Positions 36,818-45,240 of a DNA stretch of 64,000 bases are shown in pieces; the first letter of the stretch is position 1; each line of letters starts with the position of its first letter. The position numbers and the translations under genes are program-made. This DNA comes from an uncultured Ruminococcus sp. Its GTDB lineage: Bacteria; Bacillota; Clostridia; Oscillospirales; Ruminococcaceae. The notes beneath the pieces are model-generated. The model did no database searches. It saw only the letters and a list, made by a program, of their open reading frames with translations, and had not been told where the DNA came from. The DNA lies in contig CAMBLM010000009.1 in NCBI GenBank assembly GCA_945868475.1, positions 60,679-124,678 on the forward strand, read 5' to 3'.

Positions 36818-36922
36818 ATAAAAACACTCTCCTCACTTATTACTATATACATAGTAGCACATATATGTGTATATTGTCAACAAGTAACTATCATAATAGA
36901 ATAGTTATAGGGGAGTGATTAT

Positions 36923-37168
36923 ATGGAAAATGCGGTTACAATCATAACTATTAAGGATTACGGCAAAATATATGTCTGCTTGAAAGAGATTTTAGATGAG
37001 CGCGGGCTTACGAGAAACTATCTTGCAAAGGCTTCTAATACACGCTTTGAGGTTATCAACAAGTGGTATTCCAATCAGGTTGAGAAACTCGACTTGGATG
37101 TTTTGGCACGCATTTGCTATGTTCTGAACTGCTCTCCAAGCGATATTATTAAGTACAACAATAAATAA
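36923..37168 (+). CDS. XRE-family transcriptional regulator
   Basis: 81 residues. A Cro/CI-type helix-turn-helix covers about 18-75 (LKEILDERGLTRNYLAKASNTRFEVINKW, then LDLDVLARICYVLNCSPSDIIKY). AGGGGAG precedes the ATG. Divergent from the SLOG gene, so it may repress the shared promoter region (36818-36922). Small regulators of this kind often act as controllers of restriction systems; the link is inferred from proximity. Confidence 0.85.
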   Translation: MENAVTIITIKDYGKIYVCLKEILDERGLTRNYLAKASNTRFEVINKWYSNQVEKLDLDVLARICYVLNCSPSDIIKYNNK

Positions 37169-37170
37169 AA

Positions 37171-37205
37171 TCAGGCTCCACGTTCAATCATAGAGCCTGA
37201 TTTCG
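37171..37205 (+). terminator. Terminator after the XRE gene
   Basis: TCAGGCTC/GAGCCTGA hairpin with a 14-nt loop, followed by TTTCG; weak T-run. Confidence 0.65.
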
Positions 37206-37220
37206 TATTTATGGGGTCTC

Positions 37221-37508
37221 TTACGCTCTGAACTGCAGCCCCACCTGCTCCATAACCTCGTGGTCAACATAGAAGCCGCGTGTGTTCTCCCAATTCAATG
37301 TTTCCATAAAGGTAGTCGGGTGGGGATTTGCCTTTGCGTATTGCTTGCGGAGCAGCTCCCATAAGCTGTACGCTTCTATGTCAATCTCAAGAACAATCTC
37401 GTCCCGGAGGCTACTGTTCATCAGCTCATCGGCTTCGCTATAATAGTTCTCCTGCATAAACCGCCTGTGATAAGGGATTTGTCCTATTTGTAAGCTTTCG
37501 CCATACAC
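37221..37508 (-). CDS. Uncharacterised small protein, possibly a C-terminal fragment
   Basis: 95 residues from a GTG (VYGESLQIGQ). The frame is open further upstream without an ATG or binding site, so this may be the end of a longer lost gene. Acidic, soluble, with DEIVLEIDIEAYSLWELLRKQYAKANPHPTTFMETL. No family recognised. Confidence 0.4.
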   Translation of the reverse strand: MYGESLQIGQIPYHRRFMQENYYSEADELMNSSLRDEIVLEIDIEAYSLWELLRKQYAKANPHPTTFMETLNWENTRGFYVDHEVMEQVGLQFRA

Positions 37509-37665
37509 ATAATAATCCGTTCGTAGAAAAATTTTCTTAATTATATCACAATTATCAACTTATATTCTTTTAAATTATATTGAAAGACTTCCCCCGACAC
37601 AAATAAATCTCGCTATAAAAGACATTCGCTGGATTTACTGTTCAAACGGATGTGGATATCAGGTG

Positions 37666-38097
37666 TCAAAAGGTCAAGGTTGGAATCTGTGTCTTTTCTT
37701 TGAATGCTGTCATCGTTGCATCAGCACAGGCTTCCAGTTCACTTGTTGCATTCTTGCAGAACCTAACAAGTTTTTCGTTTTTTGTGAATGGCGTTAAGAA
37801 ACGCTTGTGAATGACAGGAATCATTTTATTGAAATCAAAAACACCTGCATACTCGCCTTCCATAAACAAAGCTGCAAATATATTTGCACTTTCGTATTCG
37901 GGAACATCAACGGGTACAAAGAAACCGAATACTCCTCTGTCGCAAACTGCATGGTAAACAGGACCGCAGTAGACGTCATTGATTTCAGGGTCGATGATGT
38001 TCTGTTCATTTTCTCTCAAACTCTGTATGAAATCATGGTTTACATGATACACACCGAAAGGGATATCGCATTTTTCTGTGGATTTTTCAAAGTTCAT
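37666..38097 (-). CDS. Uncharacterised protein
   Basis: 143 residues from the ATG at 38097 (GAAGGAC upstream; the in-frame extension to 38130 overlaps the neighbouring gene). Soluble, mixed alpha/beta, with PVYHAVCDRGVFGFFVPVDVPEYE. Pairs with the same-strand gene ending at 38130. The stretch 37509-37665 upstream of the small gene at 37221 shows nothing recognisable. Confidence 0.55.
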   Translation of the reverse strand: MNFEKSTEKCDIPFGVYHVNHDFIQSLRENEQNIIDPEINDVYCGPVYHAVCDRGVFGFFVPVDVPEYESANIFAALFMEGEYAGVFDFNKMIPVIHKRFLTPFTKNEKLVRFCKNATSELEACADATMTAFKEKTQIPTLTF

Positions 38098-38129
38098 AAT
38101 AACTGTCCTTCTTTCCGTTACTTTGAGCA

Positions 38130-38474
38130 TTATTTGAAATACGTGTCAAGAACCCCTTGCAGTTCGGTCATCGTGTCGAACGTTTCACGCAGCTGTGTTT
38201 CAAGCCTTTCAAGTTCGCCTTTTGTTTTTATGTCAAAAATGAAACTGTTGGTCATATCAATGCGTGCAGTAAGATCGTTGACCGATATCATGATATCCGT
38301 ATCTTTGGGCTTGCATTTGACCTTGATGACATGCGGGTCTATCTTGTCAGCGCCTCTGTCTTTGATATAATCACCGTCATATATCACGGTAAAGCTGTAA
38401 TGATTGTTTTCGAGTTTCAGCATAGACATAGTATCATTCTGTTTAAGAGTGTTCTTAACTTCGTTTAAAGTCAT
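38130..38474 (-). CDS. Uncharacterised small protein
   Basis: 114 residues. A beta-rich N-terminal part (YSFTVIYDGDYIKDRGADKIDPHVIKVKCK) and a C-terminal amphipathic helix (GELERLETQLRETFDTMTELQGVLD) that could form a coiled coil. No family recognised. Ends 32 bp before the next gene; likely co-transcribed with it. Confidence 0.5.
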   Translation of the reverse strand: MTLNEVKNTLKQNDTMSMLKLENNHYSFTVIYDGDYIKDRGADKIDPHVIKVKCKPKDTDIMISVNDLTARIDMTNSFIFDIKTKGELERLETQLRETFDTMTELQGVLDTYFK

Positions 38475-38476
38475 GA

Positions 38477-38655
38477 TTATTCTCCGTTTTGAAGGTTTCG
38501 ATCGTGTCTTTCAGACGTTGAGTGACCTTATTTGAGTCGTATTCGTTTTTTTGTAAACAGCGTCATCGAAGCAATTGCCGATGCAGTCGTTGTAAAGCTC
38601 GTTTACGTAATTGCAGGCGCACTTTACCAAGCCGACATAATTTCCCTGTCAGTAA
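38477..38655 (-). pseudogene. Frameshifted small gene
   Basis: On the minus strand one frame reads NYVGLVKCACNYVNELYNDC, then FDDAVYK, and after a run of seven A the next frame continues NEYDSNKVTQRLKDTIETFK. Joined, they make one ~60-residue helical protein, broken by a homopolymer slip and lacking a start codon. Could be a genuine pseudogene or a sequencing error. Confidence 0.35.
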
Positions 38656-38831
38656 AATAGAGCAGTATATGCCATTTCATTTATTTTACCATGAAAGAAC
38701 ACAAAATGTCAAGATTTTTGAAAGCCCGTGGATTCAGCGTTTGAGCAATTGCCGAAATTCGTACAAAATATATTACTAATCTCAATTTAACTTGTGGATA
38801 ATGGGATTAATATAAAAAGATAAATGCCGGC

Positions 38832-39314
38832 TTATACAAGCTCGGCATTTTCGCTTTGGAAGAAGATTTTTTCCTTTTCCGATTCAAACCTGCTTGGGAT
38901 CTTGGCTTTCCTAAGGTTTTCACAGCTGGAAAACGCTCCGGCAACAAGGTTTTCAACGCTTTCGGGGATCTCAATGCTTTCAAGACTTGCACAGCCGTTG
39001 AAAGCGTTGTTTCCGATCTCTTTAAGGCCGTCGGGAAAGCTGATGTTTTTTAGATTTTCACAGCAGCAGAATGCCCAGCTTTCGATTTTTGCAAGTTTAT
39101 TCGGAAAATTTATGCTGCGAAGCTTCTGACAAGCAAAGAAAGCCGCTTCACCGATTTCAGTAACGCTTTCGGGAAGCATTACGCTTTCAATTTTTTCACA
39201 TTTCTGAAAAGCCTCCTTGCCTATGATTATTACACCGTCCGGAACGACTACGTTTGTTTCCGTTCCGATGTACTTTTCCAATGTGCCGTTGCTGATGATG
39301 AAATTATTGTTCAT
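38832..39314 (-). CDS. BspA-type leucine-rich repeat protein
   Basis: 160 residues made of about five LRR_5 units of the type IGEAAFFACQKLRSINFPNKL, each with the AFxxCxxLxxIxxP core. There is no signal peptide or anchor, so it is probably cytoplasmic, unlike the long surface BspA proteins. LRR_5 units mediate protein binding. It has one of the palindrome-type promoters (39430-39467). It ends near a 170-bp stretch (38656-38831) with nothing recognisable. Confidence 0.85.
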   Translation of the reverse strand: MNNNFIISNGTLEKYIGTETNVVVPDGVIIIGKEAFQKCEKIESVMLPESVTEIGEAAFFACQKLRSINFPNKLAKIESWAFCCCENLKNISFPDGLKEIGNNAFNGCASLESIEIPESVENLVAGAFSSCENLRKAKIPSRFESEKEKIFFQSENAELV

Positions 39315-39429
39315 GTTAACGCTTCCTTTCTAAGTTGGGACATTTGTCCGTTTGGCTGTTTGTTTTCTTGATGCTTTTTTGCGGAACTTCTTTAGTTTTT
39401 GGCATCCCCCCTTTCAAGGTTCTGTATGT

Positions 39430-39467
39430 ATTATACTCCGCCGATAAATACCTCCGTATTTTTTACG
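39430..39467 (-). promoter_or_regulatory. Palindrome promoter, copy a (LRR gene)
   Basis: On the minus strand CGTAAAAAATACG (39467-39455), 19 bp, TATAAT (39435-39430). Same design as the copies at 42316, 43666, 44027, 44820 and 47880. The 5' leader begins CAGAACCTTGAAA, also shared, but the rest of this leader is different. Confidence 0.75.
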
Positions 39468-39478
39468 AAAAGTTCTAA

Positions 39479-39578
39479 TACTTAAAACCATTTAAAAACT
39501 GTACAAAAAGTTAAGCAAAATCTCTCGTGAATGGATTTTGCACAGATTTTTTGTCTACAGTTTAAATGGTTTTAAGTA
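39479..39578. mobile_element. 100-bp IS630-type MITE, second copy
   Basis: Begins TACTTAAAACCATTTAAA and ends in its inverse; near-perfect terminal repeats with ACTGTA and GCAAAATC inside. Flanking TA as expected for IS630-type insertion. Same length as the core-genome copy at 6970 and similar ends. It lies 11 bp upstream of the LRR promoter palindrome. Confidence 0.8.
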
Positions 39579-39898
39579 TTAGTGTTGGGAGAAGACACAG
39601 GCTGTTCCAGCATGGCACCTATCCATTTGTAACAAAAAAATCGACAATGTTTTTCAGCAAGTTTTCGCAGCTTACCGGGTCAATTTTTTTATCTTGTTCT
39701 CAATTTGAAATTTTATTGTCATTCCGACGAAATTGGGTAGAGTTTGAAACTTTTTTGGGGGAACATAAAACGGCATAACCCAAATTTCATTCTGTAGGTT
39801 ATACCGTTATCTCTATAAATATTGAAAAAATAATTTGCCGATAATTTGTCATGGCAGTAATATAAATTCTGTCATGTCACTAATAGGTTTCGTATGAA
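39579..39898. other. Non-coding interval
   Basis: 320 bp between the MITE and the metallophosphoesterase stop. A short frame exists but has no binding site and no convincing protein character. Nothing else is recognised. Confidence 0.5.
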
Positions 39899-40588
39899 TC
39901 ATAAAATAATATCATTCATTACAAACCGAAAAACATCAATGCGCTTGTCAATATGCCAATGACCGCAGAGCCAGCGTCTATATGTCAGCTTTTCTTCAAG
40001 TGTATCAAGCCACTCCTCCGTGCTGTTGTCAACTGTGCTTTGATCAATGCTCGGCAAAAAAGCTTCTGACGGAATATACTTTGAGGGGCAGGTATGCGTA
40101 AGCACTTGATCTATTTCCCAATTGCAGCTTTCAAGTACAGTTTCGACATGAACTCTGGTTTCCTCTGAGGGTTGTTCATCTGCAAACCAATGAAATCCGT
40201 GACGCAGGCGATAAAACTTATCCACAGAATATGCACCGCCGATAACGATCGACTTTCTGCCGCCAAGGTCATATATTTCTCCGTCCTTGGCAAACAGTAT
40301 GTTCGGATATTTCTCCTCATAATATACAATTCCGCCGTTCCATATTTTCTTGATATATGAAGGAATAGTTTCGGGACGCATTTCGTGGTTGCCGTGAATG
40401 CAGAACACAGTAATTCCGACTTCGTTAAGCTTGTACTTCGTTTTCCTGTCGCCCGAATCATTGCCATAATAATTAAAACCTGCGTCGCCAAGAATTACAA
40501 TTGTGTCATCGACTGTTAACACAGAATTGCGTATCGCATTTGTGATCTTAAATATTTTTCCGTGCGTGTCACCGGTATAGAAAATCAT
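39899..40588 (-). CDS. Metallophosphoesterase
   Basis: 229 residues of the calcineurin-like fold with all metal-binding blocks: GDTHG (6-10), GDAGFN (34-39), GNHE, a His in LTHTCPS, and GHWH near the C-terminus. Possible substrates are nucleotides, phosphoproteins or nucleic acid ends; this short, single-domain form is common in phages and mobile elements. A plausible role is phosphatase or DNA-end processing. Transcribed alone. Confidence 0.88.
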   Translation of the reverse strand: MIFYTGDTHGKIFKITNAIRNSVLTVDDTIVILGDAGFNYYGNDSGDRKTKYKLNEVGITVFCIHGNHEMRPETIPSYIKKIWNGGIVYYEEKYPNILFAKDGEIYDLGGRKSIVIGGAYSVDKFYRLRHGFHWFADEQPSEETRVHVETVLESCNWEIDQVLTHTCPSKYIPSEAFLPSIDQSTVDNSTEEWLDTLEEKLTYRRWLCGHWHIDKRIDVFRFVMNDIIL

Positions 40589-40682
40589 ATATACCCCCCT
40601 TTTTTTGTTATGCTAAACATATTATTCGCACGATTGTGGTTTGTTAGACCTTTTTTGGTATTTTTATATTACACCACATGAT

Positions 40683-41509
40683 CTAACAAAACTCTTCCAA
40701 AAACACATTCATGCTTTCAGTATTGCAATATGGCATAACAACAAAACAGCTTTCACCTGTAAGCGGTTCAACTGCGCCATATACATATCTATATTCTCTT
40801 ATATGATGGCAAGGGACAGATGGTCTTGTCTTCTTTTCAAACCAAAAATATTTCGGCTTATTTATTCTGCCGAAACCTGCTTCGTCCTGAAACATAAGAC
40901 GGACACTCTCGCATTTATTACGATTTAAATCGCTAAAGTCGTTTTCTACTGTTGCTTTAATTTTTTTGAGGCTTCTATTGCCTCATCGCTTGCTTTTTGT
41001 GGGTGTTTGCTTCTTGGCATTACTTTGCGCCAACCGTGACGTTCTAACATTCGATAAATCTGACTTCCTCCAATGGAATGTCCAACTTTTTCGATGTATG
41101 CCGCTTTCAATTCATTAAGATCTACGATTTGACCTGCTTCGGCTTGTTTGGTGTATGCTGAAAGAAATGCTTTTTCTCCTTCGAAACTAAGATTTCTATG
41201 CATTCCTATTCGCTCCTTGGGAAGCAATGCTTCTATTCCACCGTCGTTAATATATGCGCTTACCCATTGACTTACCATTTTATCAGATGTATCTAATTTT
41301 TCTGCTATTTCGTGATTTGTCAATCCTTCTCCTCGAAGCTGTACTGCGTATAGCCGTCTGTCCACTTTTTTGTTTGTTATTGTTTTTCTTATTTCTTCTA
41401 TATCAATCGCATTTTCTGCACTGATTTTATATGTTTTAGGCATTTTCATTACCAATTTCATTATACCATGTTTTGTCGATTTTGTCTATAGTTTAATTGG
41501 TGTTTAGTA
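40683..41509 (-). mobile_element. IS630-family insertion sequence, truncated
   Basis: The first frame (40946-41461, 171 residues) has the N-terminal HTH part (LRGEGLTNHEIAEKLDTSDKMVSQW). At a run of seven A (SKKL/SKKI) it shifts into the second frame, which contains the first catalytic Asp in MFQDEAGFGR and stops at 40683. The DNASWHK and NPIE parts are missing, so it is inactive. The intact end at about 41509 reads TACTAAACACCAATTAAACT on the minus strand and matches both MITEs. The other end is lost. Confidence 0.85.
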
Positions 41510-41526
41510 TAAGATCCTCAGTCTTT

Positions 41527-42120
41527 TCAAAACGGAAGTTCACTCATTTCCTCCGTAAAGGGCAACTCTTTATCTGGTTTCACAGTATCCTGACGGTTAA
41601 TGAAACGCGGAACTATCCTTTTTTCTTCGGTATCATAATGCAGATATGCTCTGAAACTCTTACCATCCTTGTTCACAAGGTCAGCACAGTAGACCTCCTC
41701 TCCTTTCTCCAGCAGTTCTTTTTCGCTGTCCGTAAAACGGTGTCCGCACCATGAGTTATACTCCTCAACACCCGTATTCTCTATGATTGAGAAACCTACA
41801 TATTCATGTCCCTTGTAGGTCAGCTTATCAAGCTTTCCTGCAACTCCGTATGTATTTCCCGTTTTGGTTTTACGGAGTCCGTGGACATTAATTGTTTCTC
41901 CGTTCAGAAGTTTTTCACATTCCTCGTCCGTGAAATAATGTCCCGACCAATATCTGCTGAACCTTACAGACTCGCCGTTCCATTTGCCATGACAATGTGT
42001 AGGTTCTTCATCTTCATAATCGTAACTGCCTCCAAAATATTTGCCTGCATCATAGACCAAGCTTTCATAAGCACTTGCCAGATCTCCGCTTCCAAGAATT
42101 CCTTCCCAATCAATACCCAT
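41527..42120 (-). CDS. Protein with two GHxFT-type repeats (DUF3945-like)
   Basis: 197 residues. Two copies of a ~45-residue unit: WSGHYFTDEECEKLLNGETI..HGLRKTKTGNTY and WCGHRFTDSEKELLEKGEEV..ADLVNKDGKSF. This unit resembles the repeats of DUF3945/topoisomerase-associated proteins in mobile elements, which are thought to bind nucleic acid; the assignment is from remembered pattern. GAAGGAG precedes the ATG. Expressed from palindrome promoter b through the conserved leader RNA. Confidence 0.6.
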   Translation of the reverse strand: MGIDWEGILGSGDLASAYESLVYDAGKYFGGSYDYEDEEPTHCHGKWNGESVRFSRYWSGHYFTDEECEKLLNGETINVHGLRKTKTGNTYGVAGKLDKLTYKGHEYVGFSIIENTGVEEYNSWCGHRFTDSEKELLEKGEEVYCADLVNKDGKSFRAYLHYDTEEKRIVPRFINRQDTVKPDKELPFTEEMSELPF

Positions 42121-42180
42121 TTTAATCTGCTCCTTCTCAAAATGTTAGATTTGTTGTTTGACTTGTTATTTCCGTTCGTC

Positions 42181-42308
42181 GGTGAACCTTACCCCGTATG
42201 AGCTTTTCGTGCATTACGGTCACGGCAATGAATGGTCATTGTCCCCGAAGCGTCATGCCTTGGCTTCGGTCAAGTTTGCTGCTGTTTTTTATTCTGTTTT
42301 CAAGGTTC
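42181..42308 (-). ncRNA. Structured leader RNA, copy b
   Basis: Transcribed leader of the 41527-42120 gene. A long-range helix GAACCTT (42308-42302)/AAGGTTC (42190-42184) would enclose hairpin CCGAAGC/GCTTCGG and hairpin CAATGA-CCAT-TCATTG. The core from CTTGACCGAAGCC to GGTAAGGTTCACC is almost identical to copy g at 47925-48048. Confidence 0.7.
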
Positions 42309-42315
42309 TGTATGT

Positions 42316-42353
42316 ATTATATATCCCCAAAATAATCTTTCGTGAAATTTACG
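42316..42353 (-). promoter_or_regulatory. Palindrome promoter, copy b
   Basis: Minus strand CGTAAATTTCACG (42353-42341), 19 bp, TATAAT (42321-42316). The palindrome with its flanks (TTCGTGAAATTTACGAA) is 17 bp. Confidence 0.8.
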
Positions 42354-42428
42354 AAAAACTGTTCGTACTTGTGCCAAAGCTTTTTAAAATAATAGAATGA
42401 TATATATAATTAATTTTTTTCTAAACTA

Positions 42429-42457
42429 TTGACATATCCAGTAACTTTATATATAAT
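42429..42457 (+). promoter_or_regulatory. Promoter of the DUF3841-like gene
   Basis: TTGACA (42429-42434), 17 bp, TATAAT (42452-42457), without the palindrome. Confidence 0.8.
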
Positions 42458-42488
42458 TAATGTATAAAATGTAAAAAGGAGACCGGCT

Positions 42489-43046
42489 ATGAAGTTTTGG
42501 ACAGTTCAGAGTACAAAAGTGGTTGATGAGATTTTCAGGCTAGGACTTTATCTTCCCGATTTTGCTAAAAGCAGTTACCTTAAATTGAATCCAAATCTTA
42601 CCGGACTTTACCGGTTAGTGCTTGATTCTTTCAATTATAATAATTCGTGTGATTATAATGGATTGATTTTCTCATTTATGAAGTATTCTGGTCTTGATAT
42701 ATCTGAAATTGAGAATTATGCCGAATTTAAAAACTTGATCATATCTAAAGAAGGTGTTATCCAGTCGTTGTGGAATCACTATATGCATGGTAAATATGCA
42801 ATACTTGAACTGGAATACAGAGAGGATTTCAGCCTTCTGCCAATAGATATTAATGATTTTCAGTTCCTTATGCCGCCTGTCATCATTATTGAACCATATG
42901 TTGAGGGAGATGTTCAGTTATTTGCCGAAAACATATCAAAGGGCGTAATGATACCATCACCATTGTACAGCGGTATAGTACAAGTTCATCTTCCTTATAT
43001 TAAGCGTGAAAATGTCGTTGGCATACATCCTATGTTTGAGATATAA
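42489..43046 (+). CDS. DUF3841-like protein
   Basis: 185 residues beginning MKFWTVQSTKVVDEIFRLG, which fits my memory of DUF3841 (MxxWTxQ opening). The C-terminal part (FQFLMPPVIIIEPYVEGDVQLF) is beta-rich. AAAGGAG precedes the ATG. It has a standard promoter and is therefore outside the palindrome regulon. AT-rich. Function of the family is unknown. Confidence 0.6.
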   Translation: MKFWTVQSTKVVDEIFRLGLYLPDFAKSSYLKLNPNLTGLYRLVLDSFNYNNSCDYNGLIFSFMKYSGLDISEIENYAEFKNLIISKEGVIQSLWNHYMHGKYAILELEYREDFSLLPIDINDFQFLMPPVIIIEPYVEGDVQLFAENISKGVMIPSPLYSGIVQVHLPYIKRENVVGIHPMFEI

Positions 43047-43145
43047 AACAGTTATGGTATTATCTTCTTAATACTTAGTGCAGTATTTAAGTGGGTGCTA
43101 TCCACGGGTATTGCCATAATTACAGATACTACATACAAGGTAAAA

Positions 43146-43176
43146 AAGAACCGTTCGATTGAGCGGTTCTTTTTAT
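43146..43176. terminator. Terminator between convergent genes
   Basis: AAAGAACCG/CGGTTCTTT hairpin with T-run, between the gene ending at 43046 and the one ending at 43289. Confidence 0.82.
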
Positions 43177-43288
43177 TATTTTCAACGATTTGTATTATTC
43201 TATATATTCTGCAGACATTTCGCTGCATATTTGTATAGTTCGGTCTATTTTGGCTTTTATACGGGGACTCTGCGTTTTTTCTGCCCGG

Positions 43289-43486
43289 TCATGTACGAGC
43301 TTCCTTGTATGAAGCAAGAATGGCTGTCACTATTTCACTTAACTCCATTTCTCCTTCAATATATTTATTGAAATAAGCCATACCGTCATCGGTAGGCGGA
43401 AGTGAGTCCAGCATAGATAGTGCAATACCGTCCTTGACGATTTTCTCCCGTTCTTCACGAGTTGTGTCTTTGATCAAAACGCTCAT
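43289..43486 (-). CDS. VbhA-like antitoxin-domain protein
   Basis: 65 residues from the ATG at 43486 (GAGAGG upstream; longer in-frame version lacks a site). EREKIVKDGIALSMLDSLPPTDDGMAYFNKYIEGEMELSEIV resembles the small helical VbhA-type antitoxins that block Fic toxins through an inhibitory helix. No Fic gene is beside it; the only Fic motif in the window is the dead doc at 27.4 kb. It may be a solitary anti-toxin. Confidence 0.55.
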   Translation of the reverse strand: MSVLIKDTTREEREKIVKDGIALSMLDSLPPTDDGMAYFNKYIEGEMELSEIVTAILASYKEART

Positions 43487-43665
43487 TTCAAATACCTCTC
43501 TTTTTAGAATTGTTTTTAATCGAAAAACGGTCTTTGACAGTTCCCCGTTCAGCAAGCAAATGTTGGTTCAATTATAGAATAAAGCTTTATCTGCAGGCTT
43601 TGACAAAACAAAGCCCTTTTTTATATCTTTCAACAATGATAATTATACCATACGCAAAAATCTTC

Positions 43666-43703
43666 CGTAAATTTTACGAGCAATAATTCGGATGCTGTAT
43701 AAT
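43666..43703 (+). promoter_or_regulatory. Palindrome promoter, copy c
   Basis: CGTAAATTTTACG (43666-43678), 19 bp, TATAAT (43698-43703), 35 bp before the gene at 43738. No structured leader here. Confidence 0.8.
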
Positions 43704-43737
43704 ATAACTACACTTTTAAAAGAAAGGATAAATAACA

Positions 43738-44001
43738 ATGAACACACGAACACCTGCACCTACAATTGAAGAGTTCAAGAGAGAAACAATCAAACAGCTT
43801 GAACCTATGGTTGAAACTTTGCGCAAAGCAAGAAACTTGATGCCTGTTGCAGAGTATATGGAAACCGAAGAAGCTCAAGAAGCGCTGAAAGAAGCGTATG
43901 AAGAGGCTGTCCGCAAATACAACAGCGGTGAGATCTCCCGTGAAATATTCATGGATGACGCTGTCAGCAGTGTCGCTTACTGCTTATCTCTGATGTACTA
44001 G
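43738..44001 (+). CDS. Uncharacterised small helical protein
   Basis: 87 residues, predominantly helical and charged (QEALKEAYEEAVRKYNSGEISREIFMDDAVSSVAYCLSLM). The NSGEISREIF end recalls the GE(I/L)S.. end of VbhA-like helical proteins, but the match is too weak to name. AAGAAAGGA precedes the ATG. Member of the palindrome-promoter set. Confidence 0.6.
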   Translation: MNTRTPAPTIEEFKRETIKQLEPMVETLRKARNLMPVAEYMETEEAQEALKEAYEEAVRKYNSGEISREIFMDDAVSSVAYCLSLMY

Positions 44002-44026
44002 TATTCAATCATTATAAGGGTGCGTT

Positions 44027-44064
44027 CGTGAATTTTACGAACAATAAATTCAATGCCTTATAAT
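44027..44064 (+). promoter_or_regulatory. Palindrome promoter, copy d
   Basis: CGTGAATTTTACG (44027-44039; 17-bp palindrome with TT/AA flanks), 19 bp, TATAAT (44059-44064). Confidence 0.85.
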
Positions 44065-44070
44065 ATATAC

Positions 44071-44155
44071 AGAAACTTGAAAACAGAATAACGACATAAG
44101 CTTGACCGAGGCCAAGGCTCTGAAACCGGGCAGGACGCTTCGGGGGTGATCACCG
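44071..44155 (+). ncRNA. Structured leader RNA, copy d
   Basis: Shares CTTGAAAACAGAATAA and CTTGACCGAGGCCAAG with the other leaders. Hairpin CCGAGGC/GCTTCGG keeps pairing by a G-U wobble where copies b and g have CCGAAGC. The second hairpin is replaced by the palindrome GGTGATCACC. Confidence 0.65.
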
Positions 44156-44216
44156 ATAATCAAACGATTAAATTGGACAAAACACTGTTGGAAAGAAATA
44201 AAAAGGAGAAATAACT

Positions 44217-44432
44217 ATGAAGCTTTTAGTAAACCTCGGCTGGATAATCGACCTCATTCTCATTGCAGTCTTTATTGCAATACCAACATACAGACTTGTG
44301 ATAGCAGATAACTACATAACAGATCCCGAAGAAGTCAAAAACTCTGTCATAATGATACTCGGTGGACTGCTTGTTCTTTCGCCGATAACATACGTTATTA
44401 ATTTAGCAAGAAAAGTTGTAAACAGAAAATAA
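44217..44432 (+). CDS. Small two-helix membrane protein A1
   Basis: 71 residues. Helix 1 about 5-26 (VNLGWIIDLILIAVFIAIPTY), helix 2 about 43-62 (VIMILGGLLVLSPITYVINL), with a short acidic loop (DNYITDPEEV). AAAGGAG precedes the ATG. Followed 14 bp later by partner B1. A near-identical pair is repeated 790 bp downstream. Membrane-embedded pairs could be a holin-like, toxin-like or stress-sensor unit; none can be chosen. Confidence 0.7.
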   Translation: MKLLVNLGWIIDLILIAVFIAIPTYRLVIADNYITDPEEVKNSVIMILGGLLVLSPITYVINLARKVVNRK

Positions 44433-44446
44433 GGAGGAATTACATC

Positions 44447-44653
44447 ATGAGAATTTTTTTAGCTAAATTGCTTGCATTCGCTGTCACAAAAGGACTTGTT
44501 ATTTTTGTTTTCGCAGTCGGCTTTGCTCAAATCGCAAAATCCGCACTCATCGAAGCAAAGTACGGTAACTTTTTATATATCATATCTTGGGCTGTCATTT
44601 TAGCACCCGTGATAATTTACGAAATCATAAAAAAAGTACGTGAAAACAGATAA
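44447..44653 (+). CDS. Small two-helix membrane protein B1
   Basis: 68 residues. Helix 1 about 5-26 (AKLLAFAVTKGLVIFVFAVGFA) and helix 2 about 43-58 (FLYIISWAVILAPVIIYEII), basic C-terminus (KKVRENR). AAGGAGG precedes the ATG. Always found behind protein A in this window. Confidence 0.7.
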   Translation: MRIFLAKLLAFAVTKGLVIFVFAVGFAQIAKSALIEAKYGNFLYIISWAVILAPVIIYEIIKKVRENR

Positions 44654-44657
44654 CAGC

Positions 44658-44692
44658 AAAAGGCTACGCATTGCGTAGCCTTTTATTTTTTA
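44658..44692 (+). terminator. Terminator of membrane pair 1
   Basis: AAAGGCTACGCA/TGCGTAGCCTTT hairpin followed by TATTTTTT. Confidence 0.88.
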
Positions 44693-44819
44693 TTCAACAT
44701 CGTCCATAACCGCCTCAAAAAAAATCTGCTAATTATATTTAGCGTCTAATAGGAGAAGATTTTCCATCGTTATCTCAAATATCCGCACAAAACTATGAAA
44801 ACAACAGTTTTGCTATATC

Positions 44820-44857
44820 CGTAAAATTTACGAATATAAAAATAAACGTTTTATAAT
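44820..44857 (+). promoter_or_regulatory. Palindrome promoter, copy e
   Basis: CGTAAAATTTACG (44820-44832, fully symmetric about its central base), 19 bp, TATAAT (44852-44857). Confidence 0.85.
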
Positions 44858-44862
44858 ATATA

Positions 44863-44948
44863 CAGAAACTTGAAAACAGAATAACGACATAAGCTTGACC
44901 GAGGCCAAGGCTCTGAAACCGGGCAGGACGCTTCGGGGGTGATCACCG
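44863..44948 (+). ncRNA. Structured leader RNA, copy e
   Basis: Identical to copy d over the whole core from ACAGAAACTTGAAAACAG to GGTGATCACCGATAATC, although the DNA upstream of the promoter is unrelated. Confidence 0.65.
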
Positions 44949-45010
44949 ATAATCAAACGAACAAATTTGACAAAAACATTGTTGGAAAGAAACGAAAAGG
45001 AGATATAACT

Positions 45011-45226
45011 ATGAAACTTTTAGTAAACCTCTGTTGGATAATCGACCTCATACTCATCGCAGTCTTTATCGCAATACCGACATACAGACTTGTGATCGCA
45101 GATAACTACATAACAGATCCCGAAGAAGTCAAAACCGCTGTCATAATGATACTCGGAGGACTGCTTGTGCTTTCGCCAATAACATACGTTCTTAATTTAG
45201 CAAGAAAAGCTGTAAACAGAAAGTAA
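45011..45226 (+). CDS. Small two-helix membrane protein A2
   Basis: 71 residues, differing from A1 by only about five substitutions (for example Gly to Cys at position 8). Most DNA changes are synonymous, so the pair has been kept under protein-level selection after duplication. Same spacing to its partner. Confidence 0.7.
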   Translation: MKLLVNLCWIIDLILIAVFIAIPTYRLVIADNYITDPEEVKTAVIMILGGLLVLSPITYVLNLARKAVNRK

Positions 45227-45240
45227 GGAGGAATTACATC

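Noticed and set aside
39566..39778. 70-residue frame after the MITE
   Set aside because: No binding site and no protein-like composition; begins inside the MITE end.
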